A stretch of DNA of 64,000 nucleotides from Isoetes taiwanensis (Eukaryota > Streptophyta > Lycopodiopsida > Isoetales > Isoetaceae). This document shows, piece after piece, positions 47,171 through 59,614 of the stretch. The translations under genes and the position numbers were made by a program. A model generated the notes under the pieces. It made no database searches. It was not told the DNA's origin and saw only the letters and a list, made by a program, of their open reading frames with translations. The first letter of the stretch is position 1; the number at the start of each line of letters is the position of its first letter. Where the stretch lies: the NCBI GenBank assembly GCA_021234155.1, contig JAJEKV010000002.1, positions 2,996,936-3,060,935 of the forward strand. The letters are read 5' to 3'.

Positions 47171-48036
47171 ACACTTATGATGTGATCTCTCACTGAAGGT
47201 TCAATGCTGAAGGTTCAACGCTCATCTGCATTGCCATCTAAGCAATTCATGGGAAGAGGATATAAGTCATGAAAAAAACTAGTGGTTATACAAAGGTTAG
47301 GCAGATATCGTAACAAACATATGGACAGTGCATGAAAGAAGGCAATTTATACCTGATCGTGAAGGTCATGGAGACCGACCTGCACAATCTTCATGGTTCT
47401 GAAGCACCATTCGATCCCTTGATTGCTCTTATACATTGATAGATATTATGCTATAGATTACCAAAGTTATGTCCTATTTACATAAAGCTGACATTGTAAA
47501 TCATGAGTGAAAAACCTCAATAAACTTTTGAACCCTCATACAGAAGCTGTGTCGATGTCGTACATGAACTTTGGATCTCTGTCTGTTAACTCAAATTATG
47601 CCGATGTTCAAACATTTGAGCAACCCAGAACGAACAAACAAAGGGTGTGATGATTTTTTTAATTTAGCAAGTTAGAGCAGGAAAAATACTTACCACTAAG
47701 GATTCAACAGATTTTGCATCTATCCAAGCTCGGCCGCCTCATTTCAAGCCCAACAATGACTTTTTAGCTGCTCCTTGTAGAGCTTCAGAGGATTTTGAGT
47801 TTGGGCAAATGCTTGCTTTCTAGACACGTCCCTTAACCACAGGCCCTCGAAAGTTATTTTAATCCAACCATCCCCAACCGTTGGATCCTGACTGCGTTAT
47901 ATCTCATAATCCCTGGAATATTCGTTTTCATAGAATATCCTATGGATTATTGACGGTAATCTTTGGAATATACCTTTTTTAGAGAATATCCTATATGACG
48001 GAAACAGTGTGTGGTTGTTCCGGACTCTACTATGTT
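47171..48036. other. No gene recognised
   Basis: No coding homology seen. Just after 47.9 kb short AATATCC-type phrases repeat (tagaatatcctatggatta, agagaatatcctatatgac). Confidence 0.4.
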
Positions 48037-48200
48037 CTATTCTCTGTGTTTCGGCAAAACTACCGTGCTCTGCCATAGCTAGAAAGAGCAGAAAAGGGCA
48101 AGGACCACAACCTAGAAATATATTCTCTGTGTTCCGCAAAAAAACCGTGCTCTGCCATAGCCAAAAAGAGCAGAAAGGGGGAAGGATCACAACCTAGAAA
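48037..48200. repeat. Tandem repeat, two copies of about 82 bp
   Basis: The segment from ttctctgtgtttcggcaaaa to cacaacctagaaatata is followed directly by a second copy with about ten changes, both containing ccgtgctctgccatag. No coding role is seen. Confidence 0.8.
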
Positions 48201-48690
48201 ACAGGGCAGGTTTGAGGTAGAAAGAAGAAAACCGATCAAAAAGGGAGAAATCCGAGCTTATTTCGACAGCCCACATGAAGATCTAAGCAGGATCCATGAA
48301 ATAGGTAGTCCAAATTTGCATAGGCATGGATTGGGAAGAATCAGCAGAGCATATGGAGGACCATTTCAACTCTGTTGAGGATTTTTAGCAGCAAGAATGG
48401 CCGGAAAAGAACGGCAGCAGAAGATCACTCTTGGAGCATACCTTCTTCCGGAAAGCTGAGGAGACCCCATAATCATCCAACTTCGGCACAACCATCTTCA
48501 TATACTACAGTCCTTAAGACTATACCTGGAGTGCTACTTACAGAGAAAATGGCCGACTGGTTCTTCAAGACCGTTTTGCACATCCCATCTTATTATGGCG
48601 AAAAATTGCAAGACAAATGGCAGAAACCTTAGCCGATTGGCAATCTGCTTCGTTTTCCTAAATACAGAGCATGTCGGTCGGCTGCCTCGA
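48201..48690. other. No gene recognised
   Basis: No homology found. At 48648-48682 the phrase cttcgttttcctaaatacag occurs and is repeated at 49300-49336 on the other side of the P450 fragment, so the fragment is flanked by a short direct repeat. Confidence 0.4.
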
Positions 48691-48699
48691 GGGCTTTTT

Positions 48700-49127
48700 C
48701 CATAACCCACGTGAGGGGAGGTTGACCTCCTTTTCAAATCTAGCTCCTCAGTCTTGAATCCATCTGCCAATTTCCAATCAAATTTCTGAAGCAAACTAGC
48801 AAGGGTAATCTGAGCAATGCACAAACCCCAACTCAATCCAGGACAAATCCGACGACCAGCTCCAAAAGGAATGAGCTCAAAATTTGTGCCCTTTACATCC
48901 ACCTTACTGGAATAAATCGTTCACGATTAAAAAGCTCAGGATTTTGCCATACACTCGGGTCTCTGCCAATGTGCCAAGCATTCACGATTATTCGGGTGCC
49001 TTTGGGAATCTGAAAACCAGTTACATTGCATGGTTCGATGGATTCATGAGGCAGAAGCAGGGGACCGGGTGGATAAAGTTCGGAATGATTCTTTCAAAAC
49101 AGCCTGCAAATATGGCAGATTGGAGAC
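48700..49127 (-). pseudogene. Cytochrome P450 C-terminal fragment
   Basis: On the minus strand from about 49115: NLPYLQAVLKESFR (the ExxR helix K), then after a 1-nt insertion HESIEPCNVTGF and the P450 'PERF-like' region (ERFIP). After a second 1-nt change comes KGTNFELIPFGAGRRICPG, the FxxGxRxCPG haem-binding loop with its cysteine, ending near 48720 (FDWKLADG). The pattern is of a CYP71-clan plant monooxygenase. The N-terminal three quarters are absent, and a SINE sits directly at its upstream edge. The two frameshifts make it a pseudogene. Confidence 0.85.
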
Positions 49128-49140
49128 GACTTCTTCTTCT

Positions 49141-49275
49141 TCTTTTTTTTGTTTGAAGGCAAGGTTGGTGGGACTTGCACCCACCCACGTCTCCCACCCG
49201 ATGGTAGCTAGTGGGTTTTGAACCCTGGTGGGGTCACGCAACCCAAGGCCTTACCACTAAACCACCACCGCGATG
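49141..49275 (-). mobile_element. tRNA-derived SINE
   Basis: The minus strand carries a pol III A box-like tggtttagtggtaaggc (49248-49264) and a B box-like gggttcaaaaccc (49212-49224) at suitable spacing, and ends in an A-rich tail (T run at 49143-49150 on plus). A 13-bp direct repeat gacttcttcttct at 49128-49140 and 49276-49288 is a convincing target duplication. The body is about 135 bp, as for plant SINEs. It resembles tRNA-type families such as Au, but family membership needs a search. Confidence 0.8.
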
Positions 49276-49288
49276 GACTTCTTCTTCT

Positions 49289-50400
49289 AAACACATTCCG
49301 CTTCGTTTTCCTAAATACAGAGCATGCCAGTCGGCTTGCAGCGCAAGAAAGGGCAATGAAGTGCAAATAAAAAGTGAGAAGTCCAAATGAAAGGTGAAAC
49401 ATAATACGTGTCAACCGGAGAGCCAATTTCAAAGAAAATGTAGCAAACAAAATATTGGGGACAGAAAAGGAAACTGCATTATATAAGAGTGAAAGACCTT
49501 AAACTTTTATACTATTCATACTTCCTTATTTTATGATATATGGCATGGCCGCTTTAAGAATATCTCACATAATATCTGCAAGGCTTTATTGTGTTCATAT
49601 ATGTCTAAATTTGACTATCTTCAATCAATGCCCAATGTCTCACAAAATAAACTTAGTCTAGTTTCTTATGATAGTTTCCTAAATGACGTTGTGTGTTTTA
49701 TTGTATTATTCTTATTTGTGGTATTAAATAGTAAAGGACTAAACTTTAACTACATAATATCACTACATTTAATTTACTTGTACTTGAATCTAGGATGCAA
49801 ACTCCCTATTTAAGATTGATCATTATCAAATACATGAATATATAGTTTTCAATACTTACAACATCTATTGTTTTATAGTTCAAATATTCTCTTTGTGGCC
49901 CTTGCATGATCATATAAACATGATGAACTTGTTAACTAGGGCAAGGATTACTCTTTATTGATCAAATGCGTATTTTTTTTTTGTGCTGATCCAACAGCTC
50001 GTCGGTCTATGGCCAGAAACCATTTTGGCCAGCCGATTACGATTACTGGGCGCAAGAACTAAGGGATTCTTCATACTTTTTTGGTAAAAAACTAGGTTTT
50101 TTTAGCAGGGTTGCCTAACCCCCTGCCCGATTTCCTGCATTCCTAGCTATGCCACGCGTCGTGCCACGTCAGCAATATTTAATGTGAGCCGCTAGATCTA
50201 TAATTTTTCATATCTACGGTCGAGGAAAATAGAAAACTCAAAGAAATTCCATTTGTGGCGTGGCGATGGCGATGCTGCAGAGCAGGTTGCAATGGCCGCT
50301 CCATAGCAATGGATTTCTAGCGGCAGGTTGCTTCATAGCAATGGCCGGTCAAGTATTCTAACGCAATTTTTTTTTCCAGCAGAGGGATTTGCCGTGGCAA
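49289..50400. other. No gene recognised
   Basis: AT-rich with chance frames. No homology recognised. Confidence 0.4.
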
Positions 50401-53400
50401 AGGGAAGCAGGGTGATTTGTTGGCAAAGCAGGCAGATATGGCCTCCTTCCAGATGTGTATGCTGAAGCATGTGCCTTGGATCCTTCATATCCTGCTCTTT
50501 TTTCGTCCTTATGCTTGTTGGTATGCTCTGTTTCGATTCTTCAAGGCCAAAGCAGATTTGGGCTCTCTTAACATGTTGCTGGATTCATGTTCTGCCGTGA
50601 TTTTGCAGGGATTTCTTAGCAGGGTTTTCACAGGGTTTTTTTAGCAGATTGGCAGGTCGAGTTTGAGACCCATGTTCCACTGTAAGCTGCTTGATTCTTT
50701 CAAACAGCTTCGTCATTTGTTTCTGCCAGCATTTCTGGAGGATTACTCTTGGAAAGCATTTAAAGTTACTGCATTCCTCCAAGAGCCTGGTACAACTGTG
50801 CTTCTATAGAATTTGAAGCAGATTTGGAGCATCACAAGTTCCAAATAAAGATCAGTTTTTGAGCAACATTCTTCGTTCATGCATGGTGGTGACAAGGTGA
50901 ACTTATCCTTGGTTTTTGCAGCAACCATGACCTCTGCATGCAAGTAGACTAGCTATCCTCAGATGCTAATTAGTGCAAGGCTTGCCTTTCTTATTCACAC
51001 ATTTTCTTCTCGAATTTCATGGCTGATAGGAGTCAAATATGTGTGGAATAACTTAGAAATACATTTGTTGATGCAGTCACTCAAAATATTAAATTGGGAC
51101 TAAGGTATTGCAAAATTTGGCCAAATCGAAGTTTCTGCTCTTCTCCGACCTTCCCTCCTCTGTTCTTCTGCTCTTCTTCGGGATCCTCTTTCCGAGGAGG
51201 CGGGATCTCGAACTTGCGCCAAGCATCTCTTAGCTTTTCGTTGTAAATGTGGAGAACTTCCAGAAAATTAGAATTAGAAATAGTCTGCCGGCTTCCTTCT
51301 CTTCACGGCTGCATCCTTCATCACTGGATTAAGTAGGTTGTCCCATCCTCGGTGCTCAAGCAATCTGTGGTAAGCTTCAGTTATACGCAAGAGCTAGCAA
51401 TATCTCAAACGGCAGAAGCATGGAGATCCCTTGGGTTGAATACGTGCCTCCACAAATCAGGTTGGAATTTATTTCAAAGGTAAATATGGGATGCTCTCTT
51501 TGCACTGCATGAACATTAGAGATGCATGATCATGGGAAGGAAGAAATTGCTGGATTTATACTCCATGGACTGCTCTTATATCTCGCAAAAGGGACCAGTT
51601 TTTCCCTTCACAAGTCCTCGAGAAGCCACATTTCTTATTGCCCTAAAGCTTAAAGTCTGGAATTGCACAAAGAGCCTCTATTTGAGATATTTGAGGAGAA
51701 GCCCCATTCAGCTAGGGAGTTCGGAAACAAAGCAAGAAGAACCAGGTGGTGCAGTCACAGAATTGCTTGCAAAATCGAGAGTATATCTCTTGCGCCTTAT
51801 GCAGAACAGGTATTAAATAGCTTTTTGCTAAATATCATGCATGTAAACAGTATCTTGTTGTAAACTTGGAAAGGAAAGGATTATCTCATATAAGCCAAGT
51901 TCCGATCAACATATCTTCAAACACAATGTTTAGAGCTTTGGATATGATTAGCACACTTCTATTTCCGAACAATTGTGCAGCGATTGGAGCTATGAGAATC
52001 TCAAATGAGGCCTGTAGTTGGGCCTCAATATTTTGAATGCATTGGTCCACCTTGTGCTTGCTTCTTGACATACCAAATCAGTCTTTCTGAAAGGAGCAAT
52101 CAGTCCATCATATCAATTTGAGAGGCCCTTGCTAATGATGATACCAATGTGCCCAAATAAGGCATATTAAGATAATCCTTTCATTATCTGGTGCTACAGC
52201 CCGGCCCCTTCCTTATTTTCTGCAGATTACAACATTAGAGAGAAGATTTGCTTAGGTGCATCCTCTGTGTCTCAATATTACGAAGTTGTTCAACAAAATT
52301 TTGTAGTCACTATCCTATGGTGGCTGGACATGTGATTAAATGCGTAGTTGGTTCTATTGGACAAAGTTCTACTAGTTCTAGTTGATTCTCCTGCAAGATG
52401 AAGCATAGGCGATCTGTCCATGTTGTGGAAAAGGTGGGGTTTCTAATACTTTGGTTCCTTCTGGTTAGACATTTTCATAACATTTCAGGAGCTTTATCTG
52501 CATTGTATTTCATTTGATTGCTATTTTTGTGTGTGCAGGTGGTACCAATTCTATGTAGCATCTGGAAGAAAGCTAATGCAATCAGATGGGCAAAAGGAGC
52601 AACAGTAGAAGTGGTATGTAATGGGTACTAGATCTATTTAACGCCTAGGCTTAGGACGCGATCCTTCTTCTATAAATTTCGTTGTGCATGCCGTTTGAAG
52701 CTGGAGCAGAGAAATCATGCTCAGGTATGTGTTTTTTGTTTATTAGTGGAGAGATGGAAAGATGGCTTTTGTGCCATCTCATTGTGTCAATATAGAATAA
52801 ATCTGCAATCCCCTCTGGAAACTTAAGGCATCACTTAGCATAGAAGCCTTTATAATCCATCAAAAGTCTACATTCTGTTAGATCCTTATGTAATTCACTG
52901 TTCTTATGTTGAGCAGATAACTCAAAGCAAATTATTGGAAAAAGTGATGAAGAGATATGAGATGGGACGATTGTAACCAGGAATTGCCCTTTTTTTTAAT
53001 ACACCTTCCACTTTCTGAAGTACGTCTGGATTCATGTAACAGCAGAGAAGAAGCATCTCTATTGTGCTTACCTAGCAAACGCCCAATGGCAAGAAGTACA
53101 AATGTTCAAACTATCTGTTATGTTCTAGTCCTTTTAGCATATTAATACCTCATGGATTGCAAAGGGTGATTCAGGATTACAAAACCATGATGTTTGACCT
53201 ATATCTGGGGAAATCCCTGCTTTGGTTAAACGTCAAAGTTAATAATAATGAGCAGTTAAAGTTCCAATGGGGCAAATTAATTTGATGGATGATATTGAAG
53301 CATTACCTCATGGTTGTAGAATGTCATATTCAGATAAGGGTGAGAGTATTCCTATGACCATGGGATTCTAAACCCCGAATGGGGTGACAAACTAGTCACC

Positions 53401-53700
53401 TTAAATGTCTTTGAAAAGAAAGCATTATCTGTGGGTTCTTATGAGAGGACTTGAAATCACGTACAGGCATGCAGAGCATGATATGTTGCAATAAGAGGAT
53501 ATTTATGCAAGAAGATTAGGTTGCCTATGTACTCGAACTCCAAAAAGTTTCTTGGAAGTTGTACAGGTGAGTTTGCAGATGATACAAGGAGCACTTGAAA
53601 GAAAAAGCACCAGGTTGGTTTCCTTTTCAGTCGAAATTGTATAAGATCCTGCAGCAGATAAATATTAACATTGTTCTCACCAAGATAGTTTTTGCACTGA
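50401..53700. other. No gene recognised
   Basis: Open frames of 60-96 codons exist on both strands (for example 51526-51816 plus) but none resembles a family I know. The stretch might hold decayed introns and exons of the ABCB fragment that follows; I see no P-loop or Walker motif in it. Confidence 0.4.
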
Positions 53701-53725
53701 CAGTCGCCAGTTCGGCTTTTCTAGG

Positions 53726-54082
53726 ATGACTAGCTCCTTGAGTTGGCAATCTATTGACCATCTAGAAATGGGGGAGTTTAACAACCGTCAAGAGGATGAA
53801 AAAACATCCAAAGCATACTTCTGGAGGTTGCTGAAGATGAATGCTCCAGAACGGCCTTTCTTCATGGCAGGAACATTGGGAGCTATGCTTGCTGGGATTC
53901 CCATATTTGGGTATCTGATCGCTTTAAATGTTGATGTGTTTTATGATACAGACCTCCATCATGTAAAGAAATATTTGTCCTCCTTGGATTTGTGGCATTT
54001 GTAGCAAATTGTGTAAATTATTACTTTTCTGGCATTGCTGGAGAAACTCTGATAAAACGCGTTCATATAAATATGCTTGCAG
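53726..54082 (+). pseudogene. ABCB-type (MDR) transporter fragment
   Basis: The frame from 53726 includes FWRLLKMNAPERPFFMAGTL, GAMLAGIPIFGYLIALNVDV and FYDTDLHHVKKYLSS, and after a one-base frame change LGFVAFVANCVNYYFSGIAG and ETLIKRVHINMLA. It ends at a plausible donor (GCAG|GTAATT). This is the linker and first helices of the second membrane domain of plant ABCB proteins, ATP-driven plasma-membrane exporters. The rest, including both nucleotide-binding domains, was not found nearby. It is a one-exon relic with a frameshift. Confidence 0.8.
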
Positions 54083-55100
54083 GTAATTCATTTTTCTTAT
54101 TATGAAAAGAAAACATTAGACCATGTCAATATGGAAACATGTTTAACAGCGTTACTAAGGAATGAAATTGGCTGAATAGTGGAAAATTAGCATCCCAATT
54201 GTCTTATTGCGCAATGTATGCAAGAGCTGCAATGGGAGGTAAAACAAATTACAAAAGCCATCATACATGCATACAATATATTTGTAAAAATCATTTGCAA
54301 TACTATGGTTGCAATCATGAGAGAAAAACCTAGTTGTTTTACTTTCAAGCAAATAGAAAAGAATCCAACTAATGTTCGGCGGGCACCACTCTTATGAGAA
54401 GGTTTTGTCTCTTCAGAATGCAAGGTAAAGCATAGACTGCAGGTAAAGCATGACTATGAGAAGGTTTTGTCTCTTCAGAATGTAAGGTAAAGCATAGACC
54501 ACATTCGTCATTAATTTTATAGGGTATATATACATAGGATAGTGAAGGCTTCCTTCCCTTGGAATGTTTTGCTGCAATGCAAGAAGCTAGAATAAGTCAG
54601 GCATTTTCTCGTTCATGAAGGATGTTTAAATTTCAAACATCTTTCTTAACTAGTTCATGGTCTCTAATTTTGAATGTAATGTCAAATATCAATGCATTGG
54701 AGAGTTGTCAAAATTTCATGGACAATCTTGATCCTTTTCAGGGTGCGGGGAAAAAGGGCTTTCTAGAACATAATAGAATAAAATAGGCCTTGTAAAATAA
54801 AAATTTCAGGAATTTGACAACACATCAAATAGGTTGAAATTCAAATTACTACGATTAAAATTCCAACATAAATCCATTTGCCTAGCCTTCTTCCCAACCC
54901 TGCAGTTCTGCTAGTTATAATGCTTTCTGATAGCTTAAATGACATAGGAAATATACATTTTTAGATTTTTAGATGTAGAGTTTGTAGCTCACCAATGCGT
55001 ACATGCACACCCATGTGAGAGGGATATGAGGCAATGAGATAAAGCTAGATAGCTACAAAGAGGGAGGGAAGGGGAAGAAAAATCGTGGCTATGCAACATC
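54083..55100. other. No gene; short direct repeat
   Basis: The phrase gagaaggttttgtctcttca followed by gaatg.aaggtaaagcatagac occurs twice (54396-54440 and 54454-54498). The end of this stretch (55000-55165) is probably the promoter and leader of the next gene; no TATA box is certain. Confidence 0.5.
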
Positions 55101-55165
55101 CAAGCAACAATTAGGGTAGACCCACATAATCCAACACACACAAAAGAGATGAGAAGGGCAGGGCC

Positions 55166-56173
55166 ATGGCGATGGCTATGGCTACTACCATGCTCTCCTC
55201 TGCTGCTCCGGCCGCTCTTCTAACCATCAGATCGTCCAAGGCAGAAGGTGGTGTTCCACTCCGGCGGCCCTCCCTCCCTTCCCTCACCCCTCCTCCTTCT
55301 CCTTCTCCAATTTCTCCATCTCCATCTCCAATTTCCCCATCTCCATCTCCATCTCCAATTTCTCCCCAACCCACCTCTTCTTCCGTGGTTACCTTGGAGT
55401 TCCAGCGGCAGCGCGCCAAAGAATTGCAGCAGTATTTCCAAGACAAGAAATTTGAAGCTCGCTCCCAAGAGGGCCGCATCTTTGGCTGGGTTCGCAGCAA
55501 TGAAATCGGCAATGGCAGGTACTTCGTCTGCTTTTTTTTCTTATGAAAATTTGCACTGTTAGATTCTTTACCACTCTTTTGATGAGACTTTACTCATAAG
55601 GCTTCAGTCTTAGAAACATGATCACTGTGAACTTTGTCACTAAATCAAAAAGAAAAGAAAAGAAAATTCTCGGCAGACAGATCCTGATGTGTTCTTTGTT
55701 GGTTCCTGACTATGATGAGACACTTGAACTATGGTTTAATATGTATGCTTGTTTGCAACCTAGGGTTCCTGAAAGATAGATGCCACTTCCAAGTAATGCA
55801 GGGAATTTTATATCGACTTTAGCTGGATGCATTAAGCCTAAGACTTGTTGTTCTGGTTTAACCTATAAATTGCTTGTTGCTGTGCAACACATTGGAAAAA
55901 ATTATGACTTCTTAGCATCCTAAGTTCTAGTTACATTTTAATTCAGAGGAGTACATTTAATAGTTGAAATGCTCATCTTATAAGAGATCAAGTATGCATC
56001 CAATTTAAGGTTCACGAGTATTTTGATTAGGAATCCTAAACATTGGATTGCCTTGCAGATGGGCCATGTTTGGATTTGCTGTTGGCCTGCTCACCGAATA
56101 CGCCACCGGTGCCGACTTTGTGGAGCAACTAAAGATTATACTTTCAAACCTTGGAATTGCTGATCTTGATTAG
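55166..56173 (+). CDS. One-helix LHC-like plastid protein
   Basis: Two exons, 55166-55518 and 56059-56173, joined by a 540-bp GT-AG intron that splits an Arg codon, give 155 residues. Residues 1-70 are rich in A, S and P and look like a chloroplast transit peptide with a Pro-Ser repeat. Residues 75-110 form a charged helix. Residues 113-123 are E-I-G-N-G-R-W-A-M-F-G, the chlorophyll-binding helix motif (ExxNGRxAM) of the LHC superfamily, followed by one membrane span (FAVGLLTEYATG) and a short hydrophobic C-terminus. One-helix members of this family act in thylakoids in photoprotection or pigment-protein assembly; the exact role here is unknown. The start is the first ATG in a good context (gccATGGCG). 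Confidence 0.85.
55290..55372. repeat. Pro-Ser minisatellite inside the LHC-like gene
   Basis: Tandem ccatctccatctccaattt-type units encode repeats of SPSP(I)SPSPS in the presumed transit peptide. The frame is kept because the units are multiples of three. Confidence 0.8.
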
Positions 56174-58940
56174 GCAAGGCACCTTCTGTACATAATTTTG
56201 CTGTTATATTTTGTAGTTTTTGCCCAGTCCAATGATTCAGAGTAAGCTATATGTCTACCTGTCCAGATTTAATACTAAAAAAAAGATTGTTAAATTTCTG
56301 CTGATTTTTTCCATGATGATTTATATATCCATGTAAAATCTGGCGCTCATAATTTAATTATTATTGGCACAGTTTTGTCCAACAAGAATGCGTCCAAGCT
56401 ATTTATCTTGCAGCAGCTTTGAACTTAATAATAGTTAATCCTTTCTACAAAGTGCACATGAAGGGCGGGTGCACGACTTCATAGAGTCTACAGTTCGTAA
56501 ACCACCAGGTGGAAATTCCCTGATTTTTTGATAATTGTTTAAAATAGATAATTTTTGAGCCTGTTCTGGCGGCGCCGCTTAGATCGCCGCCACAACACTG
56601 TTAAAACACTGATTAACTTTGAACACTTTTATTATCAAACTGTTACAAAAAGTATACAAACTATTAGAAGAAATGCAAGGTTTGCAAAAATGCTCCTGCC
56701 ATTGTAACCTGCATAGTTCTTTGTGCTCTTTACCTTGCATTTTGCATTTTTCTGGAGATCCAGTCTAGGTAGAGACAAATAGAAGATGATGGTGGACTGT
56801 ACCTGCAATGATGGATTGTGGCTGTAAGAGATAAAAAGGAGATAGATCAGCCCTGTTTATAGTAGAGTAAAAGGGGGCAAACTTCAAGAACTTCTGATCT
56901 ATTCCGAAACTCATTCTTATTGTTCTAAGCAAGATATCTAGATGCCAACTTCAGATTACTTATGCCTAGGAAACAGTGCAAAAAGAGGATGCCTTAAATA
57001 GGTCTATTTTTTCAACATTGATGAATGTAGAGCAAAATCGAATAGAAAAAGAGGTCATTCTTTGTCGGGATTATGCAGCAAGCTGGGCCGCAAAAGCTGT
57101 AGTAGAATCGCGCCTAAGAATTGAAGATTGAGAAAAAAGCCTTTCATTGGCTAAGTAGAAAGATAAATAATAAGCTGATAAGGACCTTCGAGCTTCCAAG
57201 CTGCTGCAAGGGTCTCAAGGAAAACATGCCCGAAGCAAAGTAGAGTTGTTGATGCTAATTATCCCCAAAGTTAAACAAGGCGATGCGCACGGAGGGTTGC
57301 CCTCCATGGCCGGAGGGTGAAGGGGCTTAAATCATAGTTCAAAGTCATGTTTTGACAATCAATTCAAAAACCATAACCCTGAATGCTAAGATCTTTCAAA
57401 CAAGTATAAGATCATCTTGATTGGAGTTTGAAAATTTCAAGTTATAAGCTCTTGAGTTCTTCAGAATTTGAGAACTGAAAAATCTCATAACTTGAGATTG
57501 TGGTCTTAGAATTGAATAATTTTATGCTTGTTGAAAAGATCTCAGCTTAATCTACAATTTGTCTGAAAGGCACATTTGCATTTAGATCATTGAAAAAATG
57601 TTATTGCCAATTTTTCCAAAATACCACTGGGTTTAGTGGCATCAATCTTGTTAATTTGGAAGTTTCCGGTTTGACTAAAAATATTTTGGAATATGATTTT
57701 AAGATTTGTGATCGCTGAAAAACTTTTCTGGTTTCCAAAAATAGTAGAAATTTCTCCTATGATTCCTTTTTTCCCCTTGATTTCCAATCTTATCCGATGC
57801 TACACAGAGGAGCCCGCATGTAGTAAGCCCTGTTTTGGATTATTTTCTGTTTTCGTCCTTATCTAATTCTTCCGGAGTGCATGTCGTTTCTGACATGTGA
57901 GTACATGAAGGGCATGAAAAAATGAGGGGCGGTAATGCCCACTAGCACCCAAGATAAGCAAAAGCAGGGGTGCTTCAGGCGGACTAAAATCCCGCTAAAA
58001 GCATACATCCGGATGCATGCTTTTGCAACCCACCAGCATACTTTTGCCCAAATGCACACAATCTCGTCTCTCATGTGAATTGCGTCGATCCCACCTCCCT
58101 ATTTCAATTCGTAGAGAAATTTAATACTCTTTCAAAATTAAAGAGAGCAAAAATCCAGTACCTATTGTATAGGTAAAGAATTCTACCATTGAAGGATATT
58201 GTTGGCTATGCCACTTATTTTGTTACTGAAAAGTCGTTCTATTAATCTTACTCTAGACCAACAAAATTCCATGTGCGTCAACCACAATTAAAATATTTGG
58301 TTGAGTTGAGACCAACCACAGTTCCATCCTTTCAAGTTGAAATCAAAAATGAATTTTGTAGCTACATAATAGGCATTGATTATTTGGTGAAAATAATACT
58401 CTATTTCTAAATATTAATATAGTAAAGCAATAGAATCAAGGCAGATTAGACCATGACTAAGAGTGTTAGAGATGTGATCATCCCATGCTGAAAATAGTAC
58501 TCTATTTCGTCTGTCTAGGGTTCGGTTGGCTACAAGACTGAGTATTTTCGCTTTGTGTTTCCTCTTCCTCAAAGCACCTCTGAAGTTTGCATTCTGCACT
58601 TTATTTTTAGCTCGCAAAAGCTGAGGTTTATCCCCTAACCCGTCTTCCATGTGATTTTAATCCACCACTAAGAATAAATGCAGTTAATTTCTTGAAAAAC
58701 TAGATTATATTTCTCATTTCATTATTTCATTTTCAATAAGCATGCTTTTCTACCAGATTTTGAGTAGGATGTTCAGATTTTAAGCATGTTCAAACATGTT
58801 TCAAGAAGTTTGCAATAAACTTAGTCTATCTTCTTTATTTTTGAATGTCCATTTAACTTATGATAAGCATAATTTCATTATATATGGACTTTCCCTAAGT
58901 CCATATGACTCCCAAATGGACCCGAATTTTTAGAATATAG
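56174..58940. other. No gene recognised
   Basis: No coding homology. It holds the 3' flank of the LHC-like gene, a GC-rich inverted repeat near 56567-56600 (ggcggcgccgc ... gccgcc) and, at 57270-57345, the dispersed repeat also present at 35.4 kb. Confidence 0.45.
57270..57345. repeat. Dispersed repeat shared with 35395-35472
   Basis: gcgcacggagggttgccctc and ggagggtgaaggggcttaaa match the copy at 35.4 kb with few changes and in the same orientation. Confidence 0.7.
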
Positions 58941-59137
58941 GGGTTTTATTTGTTAGAATGATGGAAAATTTCGGGAATCGTGCAGGTAGGTGAGATGGCA
59001 GGCCTTGTATCTATTAAGCCAAAGAAGTGCCATCCGAGTTTGTGTCTAGCCCAAGCGCCTTCACTAGAGGTGGTCTCGCCACAGTAGCCCGCATTCGCAA
59101 ATCTGCATAGTGTAGATTCATAGTCGGGACAGTCAGA

Positions 59138-59614
59138 ATGGTCCGAACCAGGCGCAGCGATGGATTCACAACGAGCGAAATGCAGTCCCATATCTGCGAG
59201 CTAATATTAGCTCATGCGAATCAGCTTCAGGTTGAGGTGCAGAACGAGATAAACCAAAATGGCACAGAAGAAATGAGACACCAACTTATGAAGCTCCTCC
59301 GTCGTGGAGAGTTGATGAAGGATGGCAATGAGCCGGATCACCTCGGCAGGGTAGAGCCGGAAGGGGCTGCTTTGATTTCATTGAAACGCCATATTCTGAG
59401 CGTAAGCTCAAGAGGTCGAAAATAGAGGATGTTTGGTCGCACAACAAAGTTCCGGTCGTTATTTAAGAAGCTTTACAAGAAGGAAAAAGGGGAGCGTGTG
59501 GCTTTGGTAACCAAGCTCATCCTCGGCCTCCCCATTCGATCACGAGAATTGGATGATCGGCTTGATCTCAGTATAGCCGACAAGGCATTACGAGAGTTCG
59601 ACCGGGGGATCTAA
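59138..59614 (+). pseudogene. Unrecognised basic protein, one in-frame stop
   Basis: A 95-codon frame from an ATG at 59138 ends at TAG (59423-59425) and continues in the same frame for 62 more codons to 59614. It begins MVRTRRSDGFTTSEMQ; the middle has NGTEEMRHQLMKLLRRGELM and the second half is basic (KFRSLFKKLYKKEKGERVAL). I recognise no family. The single in-frame stop could be a sequencing error, a real nonsense change or read-through. It is the first ORF of the compact block, and the palindrome array starts about 200 bp past its end. Confidence 0.4.

Noticed and set aside
49141-49275. Functional tRNA gene
   Set aside because: It has A and B box-like sequences but no convincing cloverleaf or anticodon arm; the A-rich tail and target duplication mark a SINE.
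55111-55512. Minus-strand 133-codon Gly/Asp-rich ORF
   Set aside because: It is the reverse of the Pro-Ser repeat in the LHC-like gene exon.
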